Source: Clostridia bacterium | GTDB lineage: Bacteria > Bacillota > Clostridia > Peptostreptococcales > Anaerovoracaceae | NCBI GenBank assembly: GCA_902363595.1 | Contig: CABJAP010000011.1 | Span: forward strand, 103,153 to 167,152 | Direction: 5' to 3' | DNA length: 64,000 bases | Shown here: positions 26,879 through 34,350 of the stretch, in pieces | How the letters are laid out: each line of letters begins with the position of its first letter | Position numbering within the stretch: the stretch's first letter is position 1 | Notes under the pieces: generated by a model | Told to the model about the DNA's origin: nothing | Database searches by the model: none | What the model saw: only the letters and a program-made list of their open reading frames with translations | Made by a program: the position numbers and the translations under genes

Positions 26879-27982
26879 TTACTTGTTTTCGGCTTCGAAC
26901 TTCTTCATGAATTCAATGAGCGTATCCACTCCTTCCGGCGGCATAGCATTGTAAATGCTGGCTCTCATTCCGCCGATGGACCGGTGTCCGTTCAGGTTGT
27001 GCAGGCCGCAGGCTTTTCCTTCTGCTACGAATTTCTTGTCCAATGCTTCGTCGCCTGTGACGAACACCACATTCATCAGTGAGCGATCCTTTTCCCTTAC
27101 CGGACAAGTATACAGTTCACTTTCGTCGATATATTTGTACAGCTTGGCAGCCTTTTCTTCATCCAGCTTGTGCATGGCCGCGACTCCGCCGATTTCCTTG
27201 ATGTGTTTGAACACTTCTCCGGCCACATAGATGCCGAAGCAGTTGGGTGTATTGTATGCGGAATCGTTCTCTGCATGGACTTTGTAATCCAGATAAGTGG
27301 GAACCGTATCCTTGGCAAAGCCGATCAGATCTTCTCTCATGATGACGATGGTAACGCCTGACGGCGCTACGTTCTTCTGCGCGCCCGCATAGATGAGGCC
27401 GAATTTGGAAACATCGATCTCTTCAGAAAGGATGCAGGAGGACATGTCCGCTACCAGTGGGATGTCGCCTGTATCCGGGATGTATGGGTAATGGGTCCCG
27501 TAAATGGTATTATTATAGGTGATATGTACATAATCCGCATCATCTCTAAAGTCTTCTCTCTTCACTTCCGGAATGTAGGAGAATGTGGATTCTTCGGAAG
27601 ATGCTACAATCTTGATATCTCCGAATTTTTTCGCTTCCTTAGCGGCTTTCTTAGCCCAGGAGCCGGTGATGATGTAATCGGCTTTTCCTGATTTTCTCAG
27701 CAGGTTAAGGGGCACCATGGCAAACTGCAGCGTACCTCCGCCCTGAAGGAACATAACTTTATAATTGTCCGGAATGTTCATAATATCCCGCAGGTCCTGT
27801 TCCGCATCCGCCAGGATTGCTTTGAACTCCTTGGAACGATGGCTCATCTCCATTACGGATTCTCCGCACCCTTTATAATTGGGCAGATCTGCGGCTACCT
27901 TTTCGATCACGGAAAGCGGCAGCATCGACGGGCCTGCCGAGAAATTATATGCTCTATTATTGCTCAAATTCGTCACCTCCAT
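26879..27982 (-). CDS. serC: Phosphoserine aminotransferase
   Basis: A 367-aa fold-type I PLP enzyme. N-terminal RAYNFSAGPSMLPLSVIEK, MEMSHRSKEF, the PLP-lysine region LIYAGAQKNVAPSGVTIVIM, and C-terminal LNGHRSIGGMRASIYNAMP are all characteristic of SerC. It converts 3-phosphohydroxypyruvate to phosphoserine, the second step of serine synthesis. It diverges from serA, whose product feeds it, across a 39-bp symmetric promoter region. A GGAGGTGACG ribosome site precedes the start. Confidence 0.96.
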   Translation of the reverse strand: MEVTNLSNNRAYNFSAGPSMLPLSVIEKVAADLPNYKGCGESVMEMSHRSKEFKAILADAEQDLRDIMNIPDNYKVMFLQGGGTLQFAMVPLNLLRKSGKADYIITGSWAKKAAKEAKKFGDIKIVASSEESTFSYIPEVKREDFRDDADYVHITYNNTIYGTHYPYIPDTGDIPLVADMSSCILSEEIDVSKFGLIYAGAQKNVAPSGVTIVIMREDLIGFAKDTVPTYLDYKVHAENDSAYNTPNCFGIYVAGEVFKHIKEIGGVAAMHKLDEEKAAKLYKYIDESELYTCPVREKDRSLMNVVFVTGDEALDKKFVAEGKACGLHNLNGHRSIGGMRASIYNAMPPEGVDTLIEFMKKFEAENK

Positions 27983-28020
27983 AAGCTACTTGAGTCAATT
28001 CAACAAATTCATGATTTCCT

Positions 28021-28059
28021 ATTATATCACTTTACTGCCTCATGGTAAAGTGCTATAAT
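28021..28059. promoter_or_regulatory. Overlapping divergent promoters of serC and serA
   Basis: Plus strand: TTTACT (28031-28036), 17 bp, TATAAT (28054-28059) for serA. Minus strand: TTTACC (28044-28049), 17 bp, TATAAT (28021-28026) for serC. The two promoters lie over each other, and the whole 39 bp is an inverted repeat with 15-bp arms and one mismatch. CACTTTAC/GTAAAGTG could also be an operator. Confidence 0.75.
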
Positions 28060-28093
28060 TTAGGATAATTCAATTTTATAGAGAGGTGAAACC

Positions 28094-29260
28094 ATGTACA
28101 AAATCGCGACCCTGAACAAAATTTCACCGGTAGGACTTTCCCGCCTTACCGATGATTATACGGTAATTGACAATACAGATGAAGCAAACGGCATTCTGGT
28201 CAGAAGCCAGGCCATGCACGATATGGAATTCGGAGACAGCCTGCTGGCCATCGCCCGTGCGGGAGCCGGCGTCAACAATATTCCTCTGGACCGCTGTGCA
28301 CAAGAAGGCATCGTTGTCTTCAACACACCGGGAGCCAACGCCAACGCAGTAAAGGAACTGGTTCTGGCAGGAATGGTCCTGGCCGCAAGAAACATCCCCG
28401 ACGCTCTGGCATGGGCAAAGACTCTGGCCGGTACGGAAGGCGTGGGTAAAGCTGTCGAAAAGGGCAAAGGGCAATTCGCTGGTACGGAGATTAAAGGCAA
28501 AACCTTGGGTGTCATCGGCCTGGGCGCAATCGGCGTTCTGGTTGCCAATGCGGCGGAAAAATTGGGTATGGATGTCATCGGCTATGATCCGTATCTGACG
28601 GTCAAGGCTGCCCACGGCCTGTCCAATACGGCAAAGATCGTCGATGATCTGAAGGATTTATATCCCCACTGTGATTACATAACCATTCATGTTCCGGCTG
28701 TCGCTGATACAAAGGGGATGATCAATGAAGACGCTTTCAATAAAATGAAAGACGGCGTGGTCTTCCTCAATTATTCCAGAGACACGCTCATCAATGATGA
28801 TGATCTTGAAAAGGCGCTGGCTGCCGGAAAAGTAAAGAAATATGTTACTGATTTTACGGATGATCGAGTGATTACCTTTGATAATGTCATCGTACTTCCC
28901 CATTTGGGAGCTTCCTCTGCTGAGGCGGAAGACAACTGCGCATCTATGGCGGTGGATCAGATCATGGATTATATTGAGAACGGCAACATCACCAACTCGG
29001 TCAACTTCCCGGCCTGCAATCTAGGACCAATCGTCCCCGGGTCGACACGGGTCTGCGTCATACACAAGAATGTTCCTTCTATTTTAGGTCAGATTACCGG
29101 TATCTTTGCAGATATGGGGCTGAATGTAGAAAATATGATCAATAAAAGCAAAGGGGATTACGCCTATACGCTTCTTGAGCTCTCCGGAGATGTGGCAGAA
29201 GCGGATCTGAAATCCAAGCTGGATGATGAAGCGATCATTTCAATAAGAGTTATCAAATAA
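28094..29260 (+). CDS. serA: D-3-phosphoglycerate dehydrogenase
   Basis: A 388-aa D-2-hydroxyacid dehydrogenase with an ACT domain. The NAD site is LGVIGLGAIGVLVANAAEKLG; catalytic residues lie in FLNYSRDTLINDDDL (Arg), the Asp/Glu segment, and VLPHLGASSAEAEDN (His). The C-terminal ACT domain (VCVIHKNVPSILGQITGIFA) would bind serine. This is the shorter form without the intervening domain. It makes 3-phosphohydroxypyruvate for SerC. A GAGAGGTGAAACC ribosome site lies upstream. A hairpin (about 29270-29293) follows without a strong T-run. Confidence 0.95.
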   Translation: MYKIATLNKISPVGLSRLTDDYTVIDNTDEANGILVRSQAMHDMEFGDSLLAIARAGAGVNNIPLDRCAQEGIVVFNTPGANANAVKELVLAGMVLAARNIPDALAWAKTLAGTEGVGKAVEKGKGQFAGTEIKGKTLGVIGLGAIGVLVANAAEKLGMDVIGYDPYLTVKAAHGLSNTAKIVDDLKDLYPHCDYITIHVPAVADTKGMINEDAFNKMKDGVVFLNYSRDTLINDDDLEKALAAGKVKKYVTDFTDDRVITFDNVIVLPHLGASSAEAEDNCASMAVDQIMDYIENGNITNSVNFPACNLGPIVPGSTRVCVIHKNVPSILGQITGIFADMGLNVENMINKSKGDYAYTLLELSGDVAEADLKSKLDDEAIISIRVIK

Positions 29261-29307
29261 GTTTTATATAAGCGACCTGCTTCTCGAGCAGTCGCCTGGC
29301 ACCGGAG

Positions 29308-29346
29308 ATTGCACTAATTTTGCAGCTTTTTCAAAATTAGTGCAAT
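29308..29346. repeat. Perfect 15-bp hairpin, copy 2
   Basis: Arms ATTGCACTAATTTTG (29308-29322) and CAAAATTAGTGCAAT (29332-29346), 9-nt loop. Read on the minus strand, it and its flanks match the 14439-14478 copy, including AAGCTGCAAAA and a nearby GGCGAC. Confidence 0.75.
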
Positions 29347-29667
29347 TTTTCAATGCTTTCAAAGGTGGGGCGATGTTAAAGGAGGGCGGCCCCAGGGGCC
29401 GCTTGAGCTGGTTTTCGGGAAATCATCGCTGCCTAGGGGGTTTTCTCCCGGATTGCGATAATTTTTTATCGCTGCCGGTAAAAAAACTTGGCAGTAGGGG
29501 TAATTCTCCCCTATCCATCGATAAAAACGGCCCGAAAAGCGGCTAAAATCATCGCTGGATGAGGCATTAGCAGTTGACAGCGATAAAATAGTGAAAAGTC
29601 GGCCTCCTGCCTTCGAGCTGCGGCAGACTTCCGCATTCCGGTAAATTTCTGTAAAAATCTGCATTCT

Positions 29668-29800
29668 TTTCGCAAAGTTGTAGGATTGCGGGGCCGGATC
29701 CCGGCAGCTTTCGGCCTGTACGGCCTCATTGCGAATTTGAGAGTGCTTGGCCCTTGGAACTTGCGTAAAAAGTAAAATTCTGTTTCAGTTTTTTCCCGAA
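29668..29800 (+). repeat. Degenerate dispersed repeat, copy 1
   Basis: Matches 57785-57921 in the same orientation. Shared landmarks in order are CAAAGTTGT-GG-TTGCGGGG, TTTCGGC, TTTGAGAG-GTGC, TTGCGTAAAAA and AGTTTTTT. The spacing between the first and fourth landmark is similar (about 79 and 88 bp). The terminal hairpin is intact in the other copy but decayed here. Confidence 0.65.
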
Positions 29801-30086
29801 AAATCCCCACAGCCTATCTCCAACTGCTTCCAGGCTGCGGCCGGCATCCTGCCAACTCCTTCCACCCATCAGGGCCAAGCTCGATTCAAAAAAGAAAAAA
29901 GCCGCTTTTCGTATCCCAAAATGCAGCTTTACACCCCTTATTTTTCAGTTTTTATCAAGCTTCATCACAAAATCTCGAAATCAGGCCCGAGCAGGGTCTT
30001 CAAATGGGAAGAACAGATACAAAAAACCAAAAAGTTAATCTTTTGATATCTGTCCACCCATCCCGCCCTTTTACAAGAGGCCTGCT

Positions 30087-30281
30087 TTATTTTTGCAGCT
30101 TTTCAATATTTTCTATGTACACGGAAACTTCACCGCACCCAGGACATACCGCCACTTTAGGTCGGATTCGTTTCGCCAGCAATTCTTCGCTCTCCACCAG
30201 CTGGATTTCCGCGGCTTCCGAGTCTTCACGGATGGAATAACCTTCGATCATTTCTTTTCCGCATCTTAAACATTTTCTCAT
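30087..30281 (-). CDS. Small zinc-ribbon protein
   Basis: A 64-aa protein starting MRKCLRCGKEMIEGYSI, with CPGCGEVSVYIENIEKL near the end. Two CxxC knuckles about 40 residues apart should bind one zinc. It resembles PF20097-type short ribbon proteins of Firmicutes, whose function is unknown. The ATG overlaps the stop of the BrkB gene (ATGA), so it is the last gene of that operon and translationally coupled. Confidence 0.8.
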   Translation of the reverse strand: MRKCLRCGKEMIEGYSIREDSEAAEIQLVESEELLAKRIRPKVAVCPGCGEVSVYIENIEKLQK

Positions 30282-31156
30282 TTTTCATTCCTCCTCATGG
30301 ATGGATGTTCCACCGGCTTTCTCTTGCTGAAGCTGGTAGTATCATCCCACACCTTGTTAACTAAAATTCCCAGGCAAAGGACCCAGGCCAGGAAATAAAA
30401 CCAAAACAGAACTGCGACAATGGATGACAGTGCTCCATAGATAATGTCGTAATTGGCAACGCTGCTGGTGTATTTTGCATAGACCAGGGTCACAAGCAGC
30501 ATGCCCACAGAGGCAAACACACTCCCCGGCAAAATTTTTCTAAAAGGCACCCTATTGGTAGGCAGTATATAATAATTGTAGCTGACCATCAAAAAATACA
30601 GGGCCAGACCAAGCAGCCATCTGAGGTACATCCAAATGCTATTGATATACTTATCCGCATCCAGATCGAAGAGCTTCACCACGGTCCGCAAAAGCAGATC
30701 ACCGTAGCCCAGAATGAGCAGCGCAAATGCAATCGTAAACAACGTTACGATCATAGTTCTGACAGCCCGCAGCCGTTCTCTCCAGTATCCTTTCCCCGTA
30801 TTCTTGCCTTCTGTGAACGTATAATTCGTAATCCGCATAATCGCGAACTGCGCCCGGGACGCCGCCCACAAAGCGACACACAAAAATACAATGTTGCCTG
30901 CGCCCGCCGAAGAGAATTGAATCAAATTGAGCAGCATTCCGGAAAGCTGTTCTCCAGTGTATTTACTGATCCATTCGACTACATACTGATTGTTCAAAGG
31001 CAAATGAAAGTACCCCAGGATTTGGGTCAGCAGCAAAAACATGGGCACAATGGAAAGCAGCAGGTAGAACGAGATTTGCGCGGCAAATCCCTGATAATAT
31101 GGATCTCTGAATTGCTTAATCCCTAAAAATGTCATTTGCAATAACCGTTGTCTCAT
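30278..31156 (-). CDS. YihY/BrkB family membrane protein
   Basis: A 292-aa integral membrane protein with six predicted helices. The family landmarks are visible: AAQISFYLLLSIVPMFLLLT near the N-terminus and IIYGALSSIVAVLFWFYFLAW near the C-terminus. It was once annotated as ribonuclease BN, which is wrong for this family; the role in bacteria is uncertain. It lies 22 nt after rdgB and overlaps the zinc-ribbon gene. Confidence 0.9.
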   Translation of the reverse strand: MRQRLLQMTFLGIKQFRDPYYQGFAAQISFYLLLSIVPMFLLLTQILGYFHLPLNNQYVVEWISKYTGEQLSGMLLNLIQFSSAGAGNIVFLCVALWAASRAQFAIMRITNYTFTEGKNTGKGYWRERLRAVRTMIVTLFTIAFALLILGYGDLLLRTVVKLFDLDADKYINSIWMYLRWLLGLALYFLMVSYNYYILPTNRVPFRKILPGSVFASVGMLLVTLVYAKYTSSVANYDIIYGALSSIVAVLFWFYFLAWVLCLGILVNKVWDDTTSFSKRKPVEHPSMRRNEK

Positions 31157-31178
31157 GCTACACTCGTCTCTTTCTCAA

Positions 31179-31781
31179 TTATTTTGCCGCCCTTGCTTCC
31201 AGCTGCCTTCTCAAATCTTTCAGCGCATTCGCTCTATGGCTGATTTGATTTTTTGCGTCAGGCTCAAATTCTCCAAAGGTAATGTCATAGCCCAGCGGCA
31301 CAAAAAGAGGATCATATCCAAACCCATTAGGTCCTCTTTCCTCCAGCACCAGATGGCCCTCAACTTCTCCCCGTGCGACGATGGTATCACCGTCTGGGTA
31401 CACCATGGTAATTACTGAAACAAATCTGCCGGTTCTTTTTTCATAAGGCACATCTTTGATCAAATCCTTCAGCTTATCGTTATTGGCCTGATCGTCGCCG
31501 TCTATTCCTGCAAAGCGAGCAGAATAGACCCCCGGCGCACCATCCAGACAGTCCACTTCCAGTCCGGAGTCATCGGCAATTGTAATCTCATTGCAGAGTT
31601 TCATGATCTCATACGCCTTTTTATAGGAATTCTCTTCAAAGGTGGTTCCGTCTTCTTCCACTTCTATATCAGCAACGCCTGCCTTATCTCTAGCAACGAT
31701 CTCCATGCCGAATTCTTTTGTTATAGCCTCAATTTCTTTAATTTTATGGTGATTTTTTGAAGCTGCTACAATTATGCCCAT
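31179..31781 (-). CDS. rdgB: XTP/dITP diphosphatase (RdgB/HAM1)
   Basis: A 200-aa Ham1-type nucleotide pyrophosphatase. VAASKNHHKIKEIEAI is the substrate-binding N-terminus; EENSYKKAYEI, TIADDSGLEVDCLDGAPGVY, GPNGFGYDPLFVP and HRANALKDL are the conserved motifs. It removes non-canonical purine nucleotides (XTP, dITP) from the pool. It lies 16 nt after mntP and 22 nt before the BrkB gene, part of a five-gene minus-strand operon. Confidence 0.96.
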   Translation of the reverse strand: MGIIVAASKNHHKIKEIEAITKEFGMEIVARDKAGVADIEVEEDGTTFEENSYKKAYEIMKLCNEITIADDSGLEVDCLDGAPGVYSARFAGIDGDDQANNDKLKDLIKDVPYEKRTGRFVSVITMVYPDGDTIVARGEVEGHLVLEERGPNGFGYDPLFVPLGYDITFGEFEPDAKNQISHRANALKDLRRQLEARAAK

Positions 31782-31796
31782 ATTACTACCTCTCAG

Positions 31797-32348
31797 TTAT
31801 AGTATTGCCTTTATCCCAATGATTACTAATATTGTTCCACCTAAAATTTCGGCTTTGCTGCCTAAAAGATCACCGAATTTACGGCCTACATATATGGAAA
31901 TCATCACCATGATTGCCGTTATGATCCCGATTTCCGCTGCCGCGGCTCCGATGGGAACGCCCAGAAAGCTGAACCCCAGCCCTACGGCCAACGCGTCAAT
32001 ACTGGTCGCAATAGCTTGAAAAAGTAAGATCCCTAAGGTCAAAACCCGGTTTTTGGGCATCTGATGTTCTTTTAGGTGCGCAACGCCTTCCTTGATCATT
32101 TTACCGCCGATAATCCCCAAAATCAGCAGGATTACAAGTCCGGACCATGCGCTCATAATCCCGGCAAAAAGGCTCCCCGCATAGTAGCCTACCACCGGCA
32201 TCAGCATCTGAAAGCCAGCGAAAAAAGCCAGCATTCCTATGTAATCCACAGACTTTAAATTTTTGTAAATCATCCCATTCGTCATGGACACCGCAACCGC
32301 ATCCATGGCAAGCCCTACCCCGATCAGGGCTACTTCAATGAATCCCAT
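31797..32348 (-). CDS. mntP: Manganese efflux pump MntP
   Basis: A 183-aa protein with six membrane helices, formed by two related halves. The acidic motifs GLAMDAVAVSMTNGMI (first half) and ATSIDALAVGLGFSFL (second half) carry the conserved aspartates of the MntP/YebN family, which exports Mn2+. There is no room for a yybP-ykoY riboswitch because the upstream gene ends one base before the start. Co-transcription with the DUF6506-like gene is therefore very likely. Confidence 0.94.
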   Translation of the reverse strand: MGFIEVALIGVGLAMDAVAVSMTNGMIYKNLKSVDYIGMLAFFAGFQMLMPVVGYYAGSLFAGIMSAWSGLVILLILGIIGGKMIKEGVAHLKEHQMPKNRVLTLGILLFQAIATSIDALAVGLGFSFLGVPIGAAAAEIGIITAIMVMISIYVGRKFGDLLGSKAEILGGTILVIIGIKAIL

Positions 32349-32897
32349 TTATGCCAAATCACCGCACGATCCTACAGGAACCTTCCCTTCGATAGCTCCA
32401 ATCACTGCCTGCGTCTTTTCCTTGTCAAAATAGCTGCACAGCTCTATGAAATCCACGCCCAGAGAAACAAGTTCCTTTGCCGCCGCTTTAGCTGCGTCCA
32501 GATCCTTCGTAAAACGGACATAGGTATTGCACTCTTCGCTTTTAAGACTGAATTTCTGAGTTACTTCAACTCCATCCATTACGATGACAATGCCATACTC
32601 TTTCAGAGAATCCAGCGCTTCTATTTTAACCAATTCATCGGGCAGATAATCCGCATGGGTGATGCCCATTTCTCCGGTGAAGGACTTGGAAAGCTTTGCA
32701 ACCGCTTCATCATCGAAGTCGCCGCACAAATCGATCAAATCATATCCTTCCTGATCCAGCTTTTTCGCCAGTTCTTCGGTCATCTCAAAGGAACTTGTTC
32801 CGGTTACCAGACTATAGCTCTCGTCATTCTCATAGACGAACGAATAAGTTTCCGGGCTGCTCCCCGGAACGTTTTCAATGAATGCATACTTAAACAT
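32349..32897 (-). CDS. DUF6506-like protein, duplicated domain
   Basis: A 182-aa protein made of two similar halves, about residues 1-90 and 95-182. YDLIDLCGDFDDEAVAKL in the first half is echoed by VDFIELCSYFDKEKTQAVIG in the second. It resembles, from memory, the DUF6506 family; function is unknown. The repeated LCG/LCS-xFDxE motif might hold a ligand. It is the first gene of the operon continuing into mntP, rdgB, the BrkB gene and the ribbon gene. Its leader contains repeat unit A1. Confidence 0.7.
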   Translation of the reverse strand: MFKYAFIENVPGSSPETYSFVYENDESYSLVTGTSSFEMTEELAKKLDQEGYDLIDLCGDFDDEAVAKLSKSFTGEMGITHADYLPDELVKIEALDSLKEYGIVIVMDGVEVTQKFSLKSEECNTYVRFTKDLDAAKAAAKELVSLGVDFIELCSYFDKEKTQAVIGAIEGKVPVGSCGDLA

Positions 32898-32915
32898 ACT
32901 TCCTCCTACTAAATA

Positions 32916-33035
32916 CTTCCTTGCGGCAACGCCGCATCAAATGGTGCTGCCATTATAATGTGCAAGCTACGTCGCAGCACATTTCAATGAACGCTTCCTT
33001 GCGGCAACGCCGCTTCTAAATGGTGCGTTCATTAT
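32916..33035 (+). repeat. Two-hairpin repeat element, locus A (with duplicated unit)
   Basis: Two near-identical 42-bp units (32916-32956 and 32994-33035) share CTTCCTTGCGGCAACGCCGC and AAATGGTGC. Between them is a hairpin with arms AATGTGC (32957-32963) and GCACATT (32977-32983) around the loop AAGCTACGTCGCA. The second unit is enclosed by AATGAACGC (32986-32994) and GCGTTCATT (33025-33033). The same architecture occurs at 57295-57365. Confidence 0.75.
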
Positions 33036-33112
33036 ACCACAATGTTCCTGGACTTTCCAATCCTCATGGTGTAAAATAGCCATTGTAAAATTCATGAGGA
33101 GGGATAATAATC

Positions 33113-34030
33113 TTGAAAATTGTTATTTTTGACGGACATACAATCAATCCGGGCGATCTTTCTTGGGATGCGCTCGAAGCAATCGGCGATCTGACAGTTT
33201 ACGATGCCACCCGGCCTGAAGAAGCGCTGGAACGCATCGGCGACGCAGAAATTCTTATGACCAGTAAATGCCCTGTTACAAAAGAGTTTATGCAGCAATG
33301 CCCCAATTTACGCTATATTGGTTCAACTGCCACCGGTTATAATAACATTGATGTGGATGCTGCAAGAGAATTGGGCATTGCTGTCACTAATATTCCTGCC
33401 TATTCAACGGAAGCAGTGGCACAGCATACCATCGCTTTAATCCTTGAGTTATGCAACAATGTGGGCCTTCACAATGATTCAGTAAAAAGCGGAGAATGGA
33501 CAAACTGTAAGTACTTCTGTTATTGGAAAGCGCCGGTGATGCTGCTGTCCGGCAAATCCCTGGGGATCGTCGGCTATGGTCAGATTGGGAAAAAAGTGGC
33601 GGAGATCGCCAAAGCTCTGGGGATGAGCGTTCATGTGTACAGCCGCGATAAAGAGGCAGCAATGAAATGCGATTTCGTTTCCCTTCATTGTCCGCTGACA
33701 AAAGAAAACGCAGGATTTGTGGATGCGAATTTTATCGGACAAATGAAACCGGGTGCGATTCTGATTAATACAGCCAGAGGCGGATTGATCGATGAAACTG
33801 CCCTTGCAGATGCCCTCCGCGCAGGTCGTCTCAGTGCAGCTGCCGTAGATGTGCTGTCACAGGAACCGCCTGCAGCAGCAAACCCTTTACTGAAGCTTTC
33901 CAACTGCATCATTACGCCTCATATGGCCTGGGCCCCGGAAGAGATGCGTAGCATCATCTGCCGGACATTAGCGGACAATTTGAACAGTTTTCTGCAAGGC
34001 GGAACGCTCAATCGGGTGGACTTGAAATAA
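33113..34030 (+). CDS. D-2-hydroxyacid dehydrogenase
   Basis: A 305-aa NAD-dependent dehydrogenase. The Rossmann motif is LGIVGYGQIGKKVAEIAKALG; catalytic Arg in LINTARGGLIDETAL, Glu in DVLSQEPP, and His in CIITPHMAWAPEE are all present. It is most like glycerate/hydroxypyruvate reductases, but the substrate cannot be fixed by sequence. There is no ACT domain, unlike serA in this window. The start is TTG at 33113, chosen because GAGGAGGG lies ~9-16 nt upstream. It stands alone between two repeat elements. Confidence 0.9.
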   Translation: MKIVIFDGHTINPGDLSWDALEAIGDLTVYDATRPEEALERIGDAEILMTSKCPVTKEFMQQCPNLRYIGSTATGYNNIDVDAARELGIAVTNIPAYSTEAVAQHTIALILELCNNVGLHNDSVKSGEWTNCKYFCYWKAPVMLLSGKSLGIVGYGQIGKKVAEIAKALGMSVHVYSRDKEAAMKCDFVSLHCPLTKENAGFVDANFIGQMKPGAILINTARGGLIDETALADALRAGRLSAAAVDVLSQEPPAAANPLLKLSNCIITPHMAWAPEEMRSIICRTLADNLNSFLQGGTLNRVDLK

Positions 34031-34100
34031 AATTTATGTTCTGTTAATCCTTAGCAAATATCCGAAAAGCTATTTCCATCAATAAACAAAAATTTTTCCC

Positions 34101-34324
34101 ATTTCTATTCGAAACAGGCACAAATAGAGTGCTTGTCCATATAAAAATGGGATATTTTTTGTTTCTGGCAGATTGGATAGGACCAATTTGCGGCTTATTC
34201 AAATTTTATACTTAGAAGTTTGCGCTAGCTTATACGAAAGCACTTGAGTTTAAATCAAATTTCACGTTAAAAGACCGAATTTATATGGACATTGCCAGCA
34301 AATTGCTGGATTTCGAATAGAAAT
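34101..34324. repeat. 224-bp nested inverted-repeat element
   Basis: Outer arms ATTTCTATTCGAAA (34101-34114) and TTTCGAATAGAAAT (34311-34324) are perfect. After exactly 20 nt on each side, second perfect arms GTCCATATAAA (34135-34145) and TTTATATGGAC (34280-34290) follow. Each 20-nt gap holds its own small hairpin (CAGGCAC..GTGCTTG, and the palindrome CCAGCAAATTGCTGG at 34295-34309). CCCATTT..AAATGGG then TATTTTTT (34098-34158) could also terminate the 33113 gene. No coding sequence is seen. Confidence 0.7.
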
Positions 34325-34350
34325 AGATCAATATACTTTTTTGTAAATAT

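Larger units (their letters stand above)
29261..30086. other. 826-bp gene-free region rich in dispersed repeats
   Basis: No gene is supported: frames lack ribosome sites and show no recognisable protein. It contains hairpin copy 2 (29308-29346), several GCGATAAA-type motifs (for example an inverted pair near 29454-29473), and the degenerate repeat at 29668-29800. The AT/GC texture differs from the neighbouring genes. Confidence 0.6.

Noticed and set aside
29340-29810. Open frames on both strands in the 29-kb gap, including a 99-codon minus frame
   Set aside because: They cross hairpins and degenerate repeats, have no ribosome sites and resemble no protein family.
32898-32960. Possible yybP-ykoY (manganese) riboswitch ahead of the mntP operon
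   Set aside because: The conserved riboswitch core is not present; the region is occupied by the two-hairpin repeat.
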